Below, in pieces: positions 1 to 11,154 of a stretch of 39,701 nt of DNA. Origin of the DNA: Gammaproteobacteria bacterium (lineage in GTDB: Bacteria > Pseudomonadota > Gammaproteobacteria > UBA4575). Positions within the stretch are counted from its first letter, which is position 1. Each line of letters opens with the position of its first letter. Position numbers and translations under genes: made by a program. The notes beneath the pieces were generated by a model. The model saw nothing but the letters and a program-made list of their open reading frames with translations. It did not search any database and was not told the origin of the DNA. The DNA lies in NCBI GenBank assembly GCA_013001685.1, contig JABDMD010000044.1:1-39701 (forward strand), given 5' to 3'.

Positions 1-60
1 AGCTAACATCCTCGGCATGCACCTCAAGTTTCGCAATCCACGTCGAAACCAAGTCGCCCC
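1..60 (-). ncRNA. ssrA: tmRNA (ssrA), 5' portion only, truncated by window start
   Basis: Reverse complement of 1-61 reads GGGGGCGACTTGGTTTCGACGTGGATTGCGAAACTTGAGGTGCATGCCGAGGATG, which matches the conserved tmRNA 5' end pattern (GGGGC..GATT..GGATTCGACG...GCGAAAC...GGTGCATGCCGAG). A TATAAT-like -10 lies upstream on the minus strand (84-89). The exact 5' end (60 or 61) is uncertain. Confidence 0.85.
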
Positions 61-216
61 CAAAAGAGACATAAAACAGAGCAATTATACTATATAAACA
101 ACCACTTGGCCGTATTCTGATAGCACAATTATCTTAATGATTAGACCGCTTGTTTTCGATATGATTCACGCCTTTCTTATACTCATTCGCCAACCTATAA
201 AAGGCACTGCATTTTC

Positions 217-3200
217 ATGTTGATCATCGACGGAGGTCATGCGTTATCTCAATTTAGAACCGAATCTCTCCAGCGCCAACTTGAAGGTATTACTGCAAAA
301 GTAGATGGCTTCTCTTCGAAGTTTGTTCACTTTATTCAATCTAGTAGTGATTTAGAGCCACAAGAAGTTTCAAAACTAGAAGCATTACTCTTATACATAC
401 CTCCAGCTTCTACAAACTCTAAAAATGATCTTCAGATCTTGGTTGTTCCTCGGTTTGGAACGATTTCTCCATGGTCATCTAAGGCTACTGATATTGCACA
501 TAACTGTGGCTTAACCAATATTGTTCGAATAGAGCGCGGCACGTTGTATGAATTTTCATTAAAAGAAGCAGCGGATGAAAATGAGATTCAACAAATTTCT
601 CATCTATTACATGACCGGATGACGGAATCGGTTTTATTTGATGCACAAGAAGCTGATTCTTTATTTAAGGATGAAGCAAAACGTGAATTAGTAGAAGTTA
701 CCTTAGGTGATAATCCTAAAGATGCATTGTTGAGTGCAAACCAAGATATGGGTCTTGCGCTAGCAGAAGATGAAATTGATTACTTAATCGAGAAGTACGA
801 ACAATTAGACCGTTCGCCAACCGATGTTGAATTGATGATGTTTGCACAAGCAAACTCAGAGCATTGTAGACATAAAATATTTAATGCCAGGTGGGTTATT
901 GATGGTCAAGCAAAAGAAGAAACATTGTTTGGCATGATTAAGAACACCTATAAGCATTCACCAGAAAATATTTTATCTGCTTACAGTGATAATGCCGCAG
1001 TAGTGACAGGTCATTCAGCAACACGTTTTCACGCCAATCCATCTACTTATCAATATCAATTTGATAATGAAGATGTGCATATCTTAATGAAAGTAGAAAC
1101 ACATAATCATCCTACTGCTATTTCACCTTTCCCGGGTGCGGCAACAGGTTCGGGTGGTGAGATACGTGATGAAGGTGCAGTAGGGCGCGGTGGCCGGCCT
1201 AAAGCGGGCTTATGTGGTTTTTCAGTTTCAAATTTACATTTACCAGGAAAGTTTCAACCTTGGGAATTTGAATATGGCAAACCCGACCGCATTGTTTCAG
1301 CTTTAGACATTATGAAAGAAGGCCCAATTGGGGCTGCATCTTTTAATAATGAGTTTGGTCGACCAAATATTCTTGGCTATTTTAGAACCTTAGAGTTGGA
1401 TGCCTCAGAGCAACAGGACCATAGTGATGTTCGCGGTTATCACAAACCAATTATGATTGCAGGTGGGTTGGGTAATGTTAGAAAAGAACATGTATTAAAA
1501 GAGAAATTCCCAGATGACACACCGATTGTTGTATTAGGTGGCCCAGCGATGTTAATTGGTCTTGGAGGCGGTGCTGCTTCTTCAATGGCCAGTGGAACCA
1601 GTACTGAAGATTTAGATTTTGCATCCGTGCAACGTGGTAATGCAGAAATGGAGCGTCGTTGCCAGGATGTAATTGAGCAATGTGTGGTACGAGGCAATGA
1701 GAGTCCTATCATTTCTATTCATGATGTAGGAGCAGGAGGGTTATCCAACGCCATTCCTGAACTGATTCATGATGCAGATTTAGGCGGTTCGTTTGAAATC
1801 AGAAATATACCAAACGCTGAACCAGGAATGTCCCCTAAAGAGATTTGGTGTAATGAGGCTCAAGAACGCTATGTAATTGCAGTAGCTAGGGACAAGTTAG
1901 AAGAATTTGAAGCCTTATGTAAACGTGAACGTTGCCCTTATGCAGTAGTAGGCGAGAGCACTAAAGAATCACAGCTCGTTCTTTCAGACAATGCTTTTGA
2001 AAATAATCCAATCGATATTCCGATGGATATTTTGCTTGGTAAAACCCCAAAGATGACACGTGATGTAGCTTCAGTCGCAACAACTTCAAAAGCAATAAAC
2101 ACAGCAGAAATTAATCTTGAAGAAGCTATCAATCGTGTTTTGCAATTGCCAAGTGTCGCATCAAAGAGTTTTTTAATAACCATTGGTGATCGAACCGTTA
2201 CGGGTATGGTTGCACGTGATCAATTCGTTGGTCCATGGCAAGTTCCTGTCTCAGATGTTGCAGTTACTTGCAGTGACTATATAGGTTACACAGGTGAATC
2301 GATGTCGATGGGTGAGCGCACTCCCGTTGCTTTATTATCAGGTCCTGCGTCTGGCCGCATGGCAATTTGCGAAGCGATTACTAATATTCTTGCTTCGGAT
2401 GTAAAACAACTTTCAGATATTCGCTTATCAGCAAACTGGATGTCGCCTGCGGGCCATGTTGGTGAAGATTCAAATTTATTTGCAACGGTACAAGCCGTGG
2501 GCAAAGAATTGTGTCCTGATTTAGGAATTGCGATACCAGTTGGTAAAGACTCTTTGTCTATGAAAAGTGTCTGGGAAGATAACGGTAAAAACAAAACTGT
2601 TACTGCTCCTTTGTCTTTAATTATTTCTGCATTTGCACCAGTAGAAGATGTTCGCAAGACATTAACACCACAATTAAACTTAGACATAGAAAGATCTAAT
2701 CTTTTATTAATTGATTTAGGTTCTAAGAAAAATCGCATGGGTGGGTCAGCTTTAGCGCAAGTGTTTTCGCAAATAGGCAATACTCCACCTGATTTAGATA
2801 ACACAACATTAATTAAAAGTTTGTTTGCAGCAATTACTGAATTAAAAACTGAAAATTTGATACAAGCTTATCATGATCGTTCAGATGGTGGTTTGTTAGC
2901 GTGTGTTTGTGAAATGAGTTTTGCTAGCCATGTAGGTATTGATATTCATTTAGATGATTTGGGCGATGATACAGTTCCCAGCTTGTTTTCAGAAGAGCTA
3001 GGTGTGGTGATGCAAATAGACGCAGAAGACCTTGATAAAGTAGAAAACATTATAGTGAAACATAATTTGGCTTCTATCACACACGTTTTCGGCAAACCTA
3101 ACGATACAAACACTATTAGCATTTCGCATAATAAAAAAGTTATTTATGAAAAGGATTGGTGTGAACTGTTAAATCATTGGTCTAGTACCAGCCATACTAT

Positions 3201-4110
3201 CCAATCTTTGCGTGATAATCCTGAATGTGCAGATCAAGAATTAACTGCGATTATTGACAAAAGCAATCCAGGTTTGAGTGTTAAGTTAACCTTTGATATT
3301 AACGAAGATACTAGTGTTCCTTATATTAGCACTGGCGTTCGACCTAAAATTGCGGTGTTACGTGAACAGGGTGTAAATGGCCATATGGAAATGGCGGCTG
3401 CATTTGATCGTGCTGGATTTGATTCTGTAGATGTTCATATGACTGATTTGATTGAGAAACGTCTGAAGTTAGATAACTTTCAAGGATTGGTGGCTTGCGG
3501 TGGGTTTTCATATGGAGATGTATTAGGTGCTGGCGGTGGCTGGGCGAAGTCGATCCTTTTTAACAGTTACCTAAAAGACGAGTTTGCAAAGTACTTTGCT
3601 AACCCCAATTTTTTTGCATTGGGGGTGTGTAACGGATGCCAAATGATGTCTCAGCTAAGCGACATAATTCCAGGGACTGAACACTGGCCAACCTTTGTTC
3701 AAAATACTTCGGAACAATTTGAAGCGAGGCTAGTAATGGTTGAAGTTAAAAACTCAGCTTCATTATTATTTAATGGTATGCATGGTTCGACGATGCCAGT
3801 AGTGGTAGCGCACGGTGAAGGTAGGGCGGATGTGTCCAATGATTCACTAGATTATCTGAATAAACATAATCAAATAACGATGAATTACATTAATAATAGT
3901 CAACAAGCTACTGATATTTATCCATTTAATCCTAATGGTTCACCTCAGGGCGCAACTGGATTTTGCAATGAAGATGGACGCTTCACGATTATGATGCCGC
4001 ACCCTGAGAGATTATTTCGTAGTGTTCAGTATTCATGGCGACCAAAAGAGTGGGCTGAAAATGGGCCATGGATGAGAATGTTTAGGAATGCTCGAAATTC
4101 TTTAGGTTAA
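217..4110 (+). CDS. purL: phosphoribosylformylglycinamidine synthase (PurL, large fused form with C-terminal glutamine amidotransferase)
   Basis: 1297 aa; motifs [46 protein letters not shown]-terminal amidotransferase [41 protein letters not shown]. Confidence 0.98.
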   Translation: MLIIDGGHALSQFRTESLQRQLEGITAKVDGFSSKFVHFIQSSSDLEPQEVSKLEALLLYIPPASTNSKNDLQILVVPRFGTISPWSSKATDIAHNCGLTNIVRIERGTLYEFSLKEAADENEIQQISHLLHDRMTESVLFDAQEADSLFKDEAKRELVEVTLGDNPKDALLSANQDMGLALAEDEIDYLIEKYEQLDRSPTDVELMMFAQANSEHCRHKIFNARWVIDGQAKEETLFGMIKNTYKHSPENILSAYSDNAAVVTGHSATRFHANPSTYQYQFDNEDVHILMKVETHNHPTAISPFPGAATGSGGEIRDEGAVGRGGRPKAGLCGFSVSNLHLPGKFQPWEFEYGKPDRIVSALDIMKEGPIGAASFNNEFGRPNILGYFRTLELDASEQQDHSDVRGYHKPIMIAGGLGNVRKEHVLKEKFPDDTPIVVLGGPAMLIGLGGGAASSMASGTSTEDLDFASVQRGNAEMERRCQDVIEQCVVRGNESPIISIHDVGAGGLSNAIPELIHDADLGGSFEIRNIPNAEPGMSPKEIWCNEAQERYVIAVARDKLEEFEALCKRERCPYAVVGESTKESQLVLSDNAFENNPIDIPMDILLGKTPKMTRDVASVATTSKAINTAEINLEEAINRVLQLPSVASKSFLITIGDRTVTGMVARDQFVGPWQVPVSDVAVTCSDYIGYTGESMSMGERTPVALLSGPASGRMAICEAITNILASDVKQLSDIRLSANWMSPAGHVGEDSNLFATVQAVGKELCPDLGIAIPVGKDSLSMKSVWEDNGKNKTVTAPLSLIISAFAPVEDVRKTLTPQLNLDIERSNLLLIDLGSKKNRMGGSALAQVFSQIGNTPPDLDNTTLIKSLFAAITELKTENLIQAYHDRSDGGLLACVCEMSFASHVGIDIHLDDLGDDTVPSLFSEELGVVMQIDAEDLDKVENIIVKHNLASITHVFGKPNDTNTISISHNKKVIYEKDWCELLNHWSSTSHTIQSLRDNPECADQELTAIIDKSNPGLSVKLTFDINEDTSVPYISTGVRPKIAVLREQGVNGHMEMAAAFDRAGFDSVDVHMTDLIEKRLKLDNFQGLVACGGFSYGDVLGAGGGWAKSILFNSYLKDEFAKYFANPNFFALGVCNGCQMMSQLSDIIPGTEHWPTFVQNTSEQFEARLVMVEVKNSASLLFNGMHGSTMPVVVAHGEGRADVSNDSLDYLNKHNQITMNYINNSQQATDIYPFNPNGSPQGATGFCNEDGRFTIMMPHPERLFRSVQYSWRPKEWAENGPWMRMFRNARNSLG

Positions 4111-4289
4111 ACAGTGCCTTAAGAGCATTTTATAAGTAAATTTATAAAGAAAATTCGATATCTAAAATATTTTTTCTAAAAAATGCTCTAATTATGTCAA
4201 TTATTGCTAATTCGTAATTTCTATTTGCTATCTAAATAACCTATAATTACATAAAGCCTTAAAATAGGCAGGGTAGAATTGGTTAAATC

Positions 4290-4910
4290 ATGGACAATTT
4301 TCGCAAAACATTACTCACTTCAGCAGCATTTACTGTGCTGACATTAAGTACTATTCAAGCAGAGTGGTATGTAGGTGCAGATGCTGTTCAGCAAGATGTA
4401 ATTCCTTACCCAAGTAGTTTGTCTAATACTGATTTTTCTTCTGACGATATTTTGAGTTACAAACAAAATAGAAATGCTCAGGACAATAATGTTTCTTTGT
4501 TTGGCGGTTACAAAACTACTCAAAATTTTGCTTTGCAGCTTGAATACCAAGATGAACTTTCATTTGGTATCGACGATATGTTTGCTGGTTCATCACTTTG
4601 GTTTCCTGAAGCCAGTACTCAAAATTTTGAATCGACTGGATTGTACCTTTCTGGCATAAGCAGTTATCCAATTAACGATAATGGCGCTTTGTATATGAAG
4701 GGTGGCTTATTCAACTGGGAAGTTGATTCGAATTACTACGAAACGAGTTCTAATTTTCTCGGCCAAACTCGTGGCACCGATATATTCTATGGTTTAGGTG
4801 CAAATTATGACCTAAATGCTCGATTTGGTGTAAGTGCCGAATGGGAACGTTATCAGATGGAAAAATCTGATATTGATTACCTATCTACCAAGCTTAAGTT
4901 TAAGTTTTAA
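4290..4910 (+). CDS. small outer-membrane beta-barrel protein (OmpA-like/porin-like), function unknown
   Basis: N-terminal signal peptide (MDNFRKTLLTSAAFTVLTLSTIQAEW), alternating beta-strand pattern, terminal aromatic (…LKFKF*) typical of outer-membrane barrels. Confidence 0.65.
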   Translation: MDNFRKTLLTSAAFTVLTLSTIQAEWYVGADAVQQDVIPYPSSLSNTDFSSDDILSYKQNRNAQDNNVSLFGGYKTTQNFALQLEYQDELSFGIDDMFAGSSLWFPEASTQNFESTGLYLSGISSYPINDNGALYMKGGLFNWEVDSNYYETSSNFLGQTRGTDIFYGLGANYDLNARFGVSAEWERYQMEKSDIDYLSTKLKFKF

Positions 4911-5078
4911 CGCTAGAAAATTACTATCTCTATCGGTAGATAAACCTAGAAATTTCAGGCTAAACGCTTGAAATCTACCCATATTTTCCAATTTTTATAC
5001 AAATACTTGAGCTATAATTATCTTCTTAAATTACAACACTTAATTACTCATCAATTATCTTAGTGGGAGACCTTCGTA

Positions 5079-6359
5079 ATGTTTACACCAGACATGACTA
5101 TTGCCGGTTTTGACAATGAATTAACCGATGCAATTAATAAGGAAATTCTTCGCCAAGAAGAGCACGTAGAACTTATTGCTTCAGAAAACTACGCCAGTCC
5201 ACGTGTAATGGAGGCTCAAGGTACCGTGCTAACCAATAAATATGCTGAAGGCTACCCAGCGAAACGTTATTACGGTGGATGTGAATTTGTAGACGTTGCC
5301 GAGCAATTAGCGATTGATCGTTTGAAAAGCCTTTTTGGTGCTGACTATGCAAACGTACAACCACACTCTGGTTCACAAGCGAACGCTGCAGTGTTTTTAG
5401 CATTGCTAGAGCCGCATGACACTATTATGGGATTAGACTTATCTCACGGTGGTCACTTAACACATGGTTGCCCAGTAAACTTCTCGGGTAAAAACTACAA
5501 TGCTGTTCTTTATGGATTAAATCCTGAAACTGGCGAAGTGGATTACGATGAAGTTGAACGCTTAGCTAAAGAAAACAAACCAAAGATGATCATTGCTGGT
5601 TTCTCAGCATATTCTAAAATTTGGGACTGGCAGCGTTTCAGGGATATTTGTGATCAAGTAGGTGCGTTACTAATGGTTGATATGGCACACGTATCAGGCT
5701 TAATTGCAGCAGATGAATATCCAAACCCTGTGCCTATAGCTGATGTTGTAACTTCAACTACGCATAAAACACTACGTGGCCCACGCGGTGGCATCATTCT
5801 TGCGCGCAAAAATGATGAAATAACTAAGAAATTAAATTCTGCCGTATTTCCAGGCACTCAAGGTGGACCTCTTATGCATGTGATTGCAGCAAAAGCGGTT
5901 GCATTCTTAGAAGCATCAAAACCTGAGTTTAAAGATTATCAACAGCAAGTGGTTAAGAATGCTAAAGCCATGGCGAATCAATTCATGGAGCGTGGTTATA
6001 AAATTGTTTCTGGCGGAACCGACTGTCACTTATTCTTAGTAGATCTCATTGATAAAGGTATTACTGGAAAAGCGGCAGACGCTGCACTTGGTAATGCAAA
6101 TATTACTGTAAATAAAAATACTGTACCTGGTGATCCTCAATCACCATTTGTAACCAGTGGTTTGCGTATTGGTACTCCTGCTGGAACTACACGCGGCTTT
6201 AAAGAAGCAGAGTGTAAGGAACTTGTTAATTGGATTTGCGATATTCTAGATGACTTGGAAAACCAAGAAACTATCGATCGTGTCAAAAATCAGGTTCTTG
6301 ATTTATGTAAGCGTTTCCCAGTTTACAGTTCAAGTGATCAACAACAGGCGGTTGCATAA
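5079..6359 (+). CDS. glyA: serine hydroxymethyltransferase
   Basis: 426 aa; [32 protein letters not shown]-lysine motif [15 protein letters not shown]. Confidence 0.98.
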   Translation: MFTPDMTIAGFDNELTDAINKEILRQEEHVELIASENYASPRVMEAQGTVLTNKYAEGYPAKRYYGGCEFVDVAEQLAIDRLKSLFGADYANVQPHSGSQANAAVFLALLEPHDTIMGLDLSHGGHLTHGCPVNFSGKNYNAVLYGLNPETGEVDYDEVERLAKENKPKMIIAGFSAYSKIWDWQRFRDICDQVGALLMVDMAHVSGLIAADEYPNPVPIADVVTSTTHKTLRGPRGGIILARKNDEITKKLNSAVFPGTQGGPLMHVIAAKAVAFLEASKPEFKDYQQQVVKNAKAMANQFMERGYKIVSGGTDCHLFLVDLIDKGITGKAADAALGNANITVNKNTVPGDPQSPFVTSGLRIGTPAGTTRGFKEAECKELVNWICDILDDLENQETIDRVKNQVLDLCKRFPVYSSSDQQQAVA

Positions 6360-6387
6360 AAGTACAAAAGTTATTAGGCATTAACTA

Positions 6388-6906
6388 ATGCATTGTCCTT
6401 TTTGTAAGTCTGAGGAAACAAAGGTCATTGATTCACGGCTTGCGAGCGAGGGTTATCAAGTTCGCAGGCGTCGTGAATGTTTAAACTGTAATGAACGATT
6501 TACAACTTTCGAGTCAGCAGAAAGAAACTTACCAAGAGTTGTTAAACACGACGGTAGAAGAGAACCTTTTAACGAAGAAAAGTTACGCAAAGGCATCATA
6601 CTAGCCTGTGAGAAACGTCCTGTACCAACAGAACACATCGATGCTTCAATTAATTTAATTTCCCGCAAAGCACTCGGGGTAGGTGAACGTGAGATTCCTG
6701 CAAAAGTCATTGGCGAGTGGGTTATGCAAGAACTACGATCTTTAGATCAAGTTGCTTATGTAAGGTTTGCATCGGTGTATATGAGCTTTGAAGACGTACA
6801 AGCATTCAAAGACATAATTGACCGTGTTGAGAATGACCTAACACCTGAAATGCTTAAAAATCAGCTTGCGTTACTTGTTGACGATACTGATAAAAAACCT
6901 CACTAG
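6388..6906 (+). CDS. nrdR: transcriptional repressor NrdR
   Basis: MHCPFCKSEETKVIDSR zinc ribbon (CPFC…CLNC) plus ATP-cone domain. Confidence 0.97.
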   Translation: MHCPFCKSEETKVIDSRLASEGYQVRRRRECLNCNERFTTFESAERNLPRVVKHDGRREPFNEEKLRKGIILACEKRPVPTEHIDASINLISRKALGVGEREIPAKVIGEWVMQELRSLDQVAYVRFASVYMSFEDVQAFKDIIDRVENDLTPEMLKNQLALLVDDTDKKPH

Positions 6907-6938
6907 AAATTTCATAAACTTAGCTGGCACACGTCAGT

Positions 6939-8060
6939 ATGAATAAAAATCAAAACGATCAAGCCTTTATGGCAGAAGCTCTGCGCTTAGCAGCAAAAGG
7001 TCTATATACAACACGAACCAATCCAAGGGTAGGCTGCGTAATAGTAAAAGACGGGGAGATCATTGGACGTGGTTTTCATTTATCTCCAGGAAATCCTCAC
7101 GCTGAAGTTCTTGCCTTAGAGGATGTTAAGCAGAACAGCAAAGGTTCAACAATCTATGTGAACCTAGAGCCTTGCTCACATCATGGCAAAACACCGCCTT
7201 GTGCAGAAGCACTAGCAGCTGCAAAAGTATCTCGAGTAGTAACCGCTATGACTGATCCCAATCCTTTAGTTAATGGGCAAGGATTAAAGTTATTGCAAAG
7301 CCATGGTATCAAAACAGAGACTAATGTTTTAAAAAGTGAAGCTACAGAATTAAATAAGGGCTTTATAAAACGCATGACTAATGGCCGACCTTATTTGACA
7401 GTAAAATCAGCTATTAGCTTGGATGGTAAAACTGCGTTGCAATCTGGTGAAAGCAAATGGATCAGTAGCAATGAATCTCGTACAGACGTACAAAAGCTTC
7501 GTGCAAGGAGTTGTGCAATTATGACGGGCATTGATACTGTAGTTACAGATGATCCTAGCTTAAATGTTAGACTTAACGAGAAAGATCTTGGTGTAGAGGA
7601 CCATATCGAACAGCCGAAAAGAGTTATTCTAGATACAGATTTGCGTATTTCGTCTAGTGCAAAAATATTAAATCAAACTGAAGATGTAATTATTTATACT
7701 TGTGCTGCTGAAAATAAAAAAGCTACAGAACTTAAAAAGCATAATGTAGAAATTGTTATCACAAAAAAAACTAATAATCATGTTGACCTAAATGCTGTTA
7801 TGAATAATCTTGCAAAAAGAGATATTAATGAAGTTTTGGTTGAAGCTGGATCTACTTTGATTGGTAGTTTGTTAGAAAATAAACTAGTAGATGAAATGAT
7901 TATATATATGGCTCCTCATATTATGGGGGATGCAAGCTTTGGTCTAGCAAAGTTGGATTCTATTCAAGCTATGCAAGATCGTATCGAGTTGAATATTTGT
8001 CAGACGAGAAATATCGGCAATGATATTAAATTACAATTAAAACCTCAGTATTTAAATTAA
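6939..8060 (+). CDS. ribD: bifunctional diaminohydroxyphosphoribosylaminopyrimidine deaminase / 5-amino-6-(5-phosphoribosylamino)uracil reductase
   Basis: Deaminase zinc motif HAEVLAL…PCSHHGKTPPCAEAL; reductase domain LTVKSAISLDGKTA. Confidence 0.96.
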   Translation: MNKNQNDQAFMAEALRLAAKGLYTTRTNPRVGCVIVKDGEIIGRGFHLSPGNPHAEVLALEDVKQNSKGSTIYVNLEPCSHHGKTPPCAEALAAAKVSRVVTAMTDPNPLVNGQGLKLLQSHGIKTETNVLKSEATELNKGFIKRMTNGRPYLTVKSAISLDGKTALQSGESKWISSNESRTDVQKLRARSCAIMTGIDTVVTDDPSLNVRLNEKDLGVEDHIEQPKRVILDTDLRISSSAKILNQTEDVIIYTCAAENKKATELKKHNVEIVITKKTNNHVDLNAVMNNLAKRDINEVLVEAGSTLIGSLLENKLVDEMIIYMAPHIMGDASFGLAKLDSIQAMQDRIELNICQTRNIGNDIKLQLKPQYLN

Positions 8061-8067
8061 AAAATAT

Positions 8068-8640
8068 ATGTCTACTATTGTTGCAGTACAAAAAAATGGC
8101 AAAGCTTGTATTGCCGCAGACACATTAACTACATTTGGTGATGTTAAGCAATCAAGTGAATTTGATAGTACACATGACAAAGTTTATCAATATAAAGATA
8201 ACTATTTTGGAATTGTAGGTAGCGCAGCCCATCATATTGTTATTCAAAGTTTATTGAAGAAACATGGAGATGAGTTAAATTTCAGCTCTCAATTAGAGAT
8301 TTTTGAGTCTTTCAGAACTTTGCATCCAATTCTTAAAGATGAATACTATTTAAATCCAAAAGACGAAGAAGATGATCCTTACGAATCCTCTAGAATTGAC
8401 ACATTAATTATCAACCCTCATGGAATTTTTGCAGTTTACGCACTAAGAGAAGTATTTGAGTATTCTAGATTTTGGGCCGTTGGATCAGGTGGAGATATTG
8501 CCCTTGGAGCGATGTATGCATTATATGATCGCTTAGAATGTGCAGAAGAGATAGCGAAAAATGGAATCGAGGCAGGAGCAACGTTTAATAATGCTACTGC
8601 ATTACCTTTAACTTCTTACATAATAGATTTGGATAAGTAA
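8068..8640 (+). CDS. HslV/proteasome-beta-like Ntn-hydrolase family protein
   Basis: 190 aa; N-terminus MSTIVAVQKNGKACIAADTLTTFGD and FWAVGSGGDIALGAMYAL…A…GIEAGATFNN resemble the HslV/proteasome beta fold; shorter and more divergent than true HslV, with no hslU adjacent. Confidence 0.75.
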   Translation: MSTIVAVQKNGKACIAADTLTTFGDVKQSSEFDSTHDKVYQYKDNYFGIVGSAAHHIVIQSLLKKHGDELNFSSQLEIFESFRTLHPILKDEYYLNPKDEEDDPYESSRIDTLIINPHGIFAVYALREVFEYSRFWAVGSGGDIALGAMYALYDRLECAEEIAKNGIEAGATFNNATALPLTSYIIDLDK

Positions 8641-8650
8641 GTTTTAAAGT

Positions 8651-9253
8651 ATGTTTACTGGAATTATTGAAGAAATTGGTACAATTCAAAACGTAGTTGA
8701 GAAAGGTGATATCCATCAATATCGTATCCAGGCTACAGCTGAATTTATGAAAGGTGTAGAGCTCGGGGACAGTATTTCTGTTAGTGGTATATGTTTAACT
8801 GCGTATAATATTCAAAACGATTCATTTCAAGTTGATGTATCAGTAGAAACTCAAAAATGTACTAGCTTTGGCCAGCCGATAAGAAATAATCAAGTTAATT
8901 TAGAACGTGCAGTAACTCCATCCACACGACTCGGCGGTCATTTAGTTAGCGGTCATGTAGATGGTCTTGGAACACTTGTTCAACGTAAAGATAGTTACAA
9001 CGAGACTATTTTATGGATTAGTAGTCCGACAGAACTTGTAAAATACATCGCAGTAAAGGGTTCTATTACTATTAATGGCGTTAGTCTGACTGTCAATCAG
9101 ACCAAAGAGGACCAACACTGCGTTACAATTATTCCGCATACTTTGAAAAATACCACTTTAAACGCTATACAAGTTCAAGATCTAGTAAACATTGAAGTGG
9201 ATTTAATCGCGAGATACTTAGAAAAGTTATCTGAAACAACATCCAGAACATAA
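8651..9253 (+). CDS. ribE: riboflavin synthase alpha subunit
   Basis: MFTGIIEEIGTI start, duplicated lumazine-binding domains, GHLVSGHVDG motif. Confidence 0.97.
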   Translation: MFTGIIEEIGTIQNVVEKGDIHQYRIQATAEFMKGVELGDSISVSGICLTAYNIQNDSFQVDVSVETQKCTSFGQPIRNNQVNLERAVTPSTRLGGHLVSGHVDGLGTLVQRKDSYNETILWISSPTELVKYIAVKGSITINGVSLTVNQTKEDQHCVTIIPHTLKNTTLNAIQVQDLVNIEVDLIARYLEKLSETTSRT

Positions 9254-9263
9254 ATTATAAAAG

Positions 9264-9740
9264 ATGAAACATAGCCAAACTATAGGTGCAGATTACTCAG
9301 GCAAAAGCACAAAAGTAGCCATTGTATCTGCTCGTTTTAATGGAGAAATCGTAGAATCAATGCGAGTGGCGGCACATCAAACCTTGCTAGACAATGAAGT
9401 AAACCAAGCAGACATTAAGCATGTTTATGTTCCTGGTGCATTTGAATTACCTCTGGCTTGTAAAACTCTTGCAATGACCAAAAAATATGATGCAGTTATT
9501 GCTTTAGGATGTGTCATACGTGGGGCTACGCCACATTTTGATTATGTATGTAACAGTAGTGCTGAGGGGATACAGCAAGCGAGTTTAGAAACAAATATTC
9601 CAATCGCTTTTGGCGTTCTAACTACCGATACAGCCAAACAAGCGCACGAGCGTTCATCGGCTACAAACATTGAACAAAATAAGGGCAGAGATATGGCTTT
9701 GTGTGTTCTTGAAATGATTAATGTGTTGAAGTCTATATAG
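9264..9740 (+). CDS. ribH: 6,7-dimethyl-8-ribityllumazine synthase
   Basis: VPGAFELPLACKTLA, ALGCVIRGATPHFDYVCN motifs. Confidence 0.97.
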   Translation: MKHSQTIGADYSGKSTKVAIVSARFNGEIVESMRVAAHQTLLDNEVNQADIKHVYVPGAFELPLACKTLAMTKKYDAVIALGCVIRGATPHFDYVCNSSAEGIQQASLETNIPIAFGVLTTDTAKQAHERSSATNIEQNKGRDMALCVLEMINVLKSI

Positions 9741-9750
9741 TGACAGTATT

Positions 9751-10158
9751 TTGGAACCTCAAAAACGTCACTGGTCACGAAGGTTGGCTCTACAAGCGCT
9801 ATATCAATGGCATATATCTGGCCATGAAATAGATGAATTGCTAGCCCAATATGTTGAAGACGAAAATTGGGATAAGGCGGATAAAGATTATTTTGTAGAT
9901 CTTATAACTGGGTCTATAAACCAGAATAAAGAGTTAACTGCAGTTTTTTCTCAGCATCTAAATTTAGCATCGGAGCAAATTGATCCTATAGAGAATTCAA
10001 TTCTCCTTTACGCTACCTATGAAATTCTACATAAGCCTGAGACACCCACTAAGGTGGTACTTTCGGAAGCCATTAATTTATGCAAAAAATTTGGTTCCAT
10101 TGAGGGCTATAAATTCATCAACGGTGTGTTAGACAAAGTAGCTCAACAACGTGTTTAA
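9751..10158 (+). CDS. nusB: transcription antitermination factor NusB (TTG start)
   Basis: RRLALQALYQWHISG, VVLSEAINLCKKFGSIEGYKFINGVLDKVA. Confidence 0.95.
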   Translation: MEPQKRHWSRRLALQALYQWHISGHEIDELLAQYVEDENWDKADKDYFVDLITGSINQNKELTAVFSQHLNLASEQIDPIENSILLYATYEILHKPETPTKVVLSEAINLCKKFGSIEGYKFINGVLDKVAQQRV

Positions 10159-10185
10159 ATTGCGTCTCTATAATTCAGTTTAAGT

Positions 10186-11154
10186 TTGTCAGAACAAGAA
10201 ATAATACAGAAATATTTTTCGCGCCATCAATCTATTTGCGAAACGGTTGATGTCAGCGTGGGTGACGATGCAGCTGTTGTGAGGCCTCCTGAAAATTCAA
10301 AACTTGTCGTTACAACAGACACCCTTAATGTAAATGTACACTTTTATCCTGATTGCAAACCTCAATACATAGGACATAAATCTTTGGCAGTTAATCTTAG
10401 TGATTTAGCAGCTATGGGCGCTAAACCGCTTTGGGCTACATTAAGTTTATCATTACCTAATATTGATCATGATTGGCTAAAAGATTTCTCAGATGGCTTA
10501 TATGCACTTGCTGATATGCATGAGCTAAAAATTGTCGGTGGCGATTTAGTTAAAGGACCACTTTCAATCACCATTCAAGTAATTGGGTTTATTAATAGTA
10601 ACCTGAAATTGCTTCGTAAAGCATGTCAGCTAGATGATTTTATCTATGTTACAGGATATTTAGGAGATGCAGCACTAGGTTTGAAACTAATAAATAATAA
10701 TATTAAATTTGATTTAAAAGTTAGTGATCGAAATTATTTTATACAGCGGTTACAAAAACCTATACCACGTCTTGATGTATCTACACACATCGTTGAATAT
10801 GCTCATGCAGCTATCGATATTTCCGATGGATTTTTAATCGACCTACAAAGAATTCTTACTATGAGTAATAAAGCTGCGGAAATCGATTTAGAGAAGATAC
10901 CAGTATCAAATGAAATGAAAGGTATAATTAACCAAAACTATGATATTAAAAATTTATTAATAGGTGGTGAAGACTACGAACTTTTATTTACTATCGACCC
11001 TAAAGATAAATCTAGACTTGAGAAGCATTTTAAAAAAGAAGATATTATTGTGACCGAAGTGGGAAAAATAGTTGAAGGTATTGGTGTAACACTTCTTAAT
11101 AAAAATAAGCCCACTGATTTACCAGAAATAACTGGATTTGATCATTTTTCATGA
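10186..11154 (+). CDS. thiL: thiamine-monophosphate kinase (TTG start)
   Basis: VGDDAAVV, TTDTLNVNVHF, AVNLSDLAAMGA, GGDLVKGPLSITI, AIDISDGFLIDL, GGEDYELLFT. Confidence 0.96.
   Translation: MSEQEIIQKYFSRHQSICETVDVSVGDDAAVVRPPENSKLVVTTDTLNVNVHFYPDCKPQYIGHKSLAVNLSDLAAMGAKPLWATLSLSLPNIDHDWLKDFSDGLYALADMHELKIVGGDLVKGPLSITIQVIGFINSNLKLLRKACQLDDFIYVTGYLGDAALGLKLINNNIKFDLKVSDRNYFIQRLQKPIPRLDVSTHIVEYAHAAIDISDGFLIDLQRILTMSNKAAEIDLEKIPVSNEMKGIINQNYDIKNLLIGGEDYELLFTIDPKDKSRLEKHFKKEDIIVTEVGKIVEGIGVTLLNKNKPTDLPEITGFDHFS

Noticed and set aside
1440-2804. Minus-strand ORFs of 81-172 aa within purL
   Set aside because: Shadow ORFs opposite a strongly conserved coding sequence; no family resemblance.
4911-5078. 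Glycine riboswitch upstream of glyA
   Set aside because: The leader is short and AT-rich with no recognisable glycine-aptamer core; only a weak TATCT/AGATA hairpin is visible.
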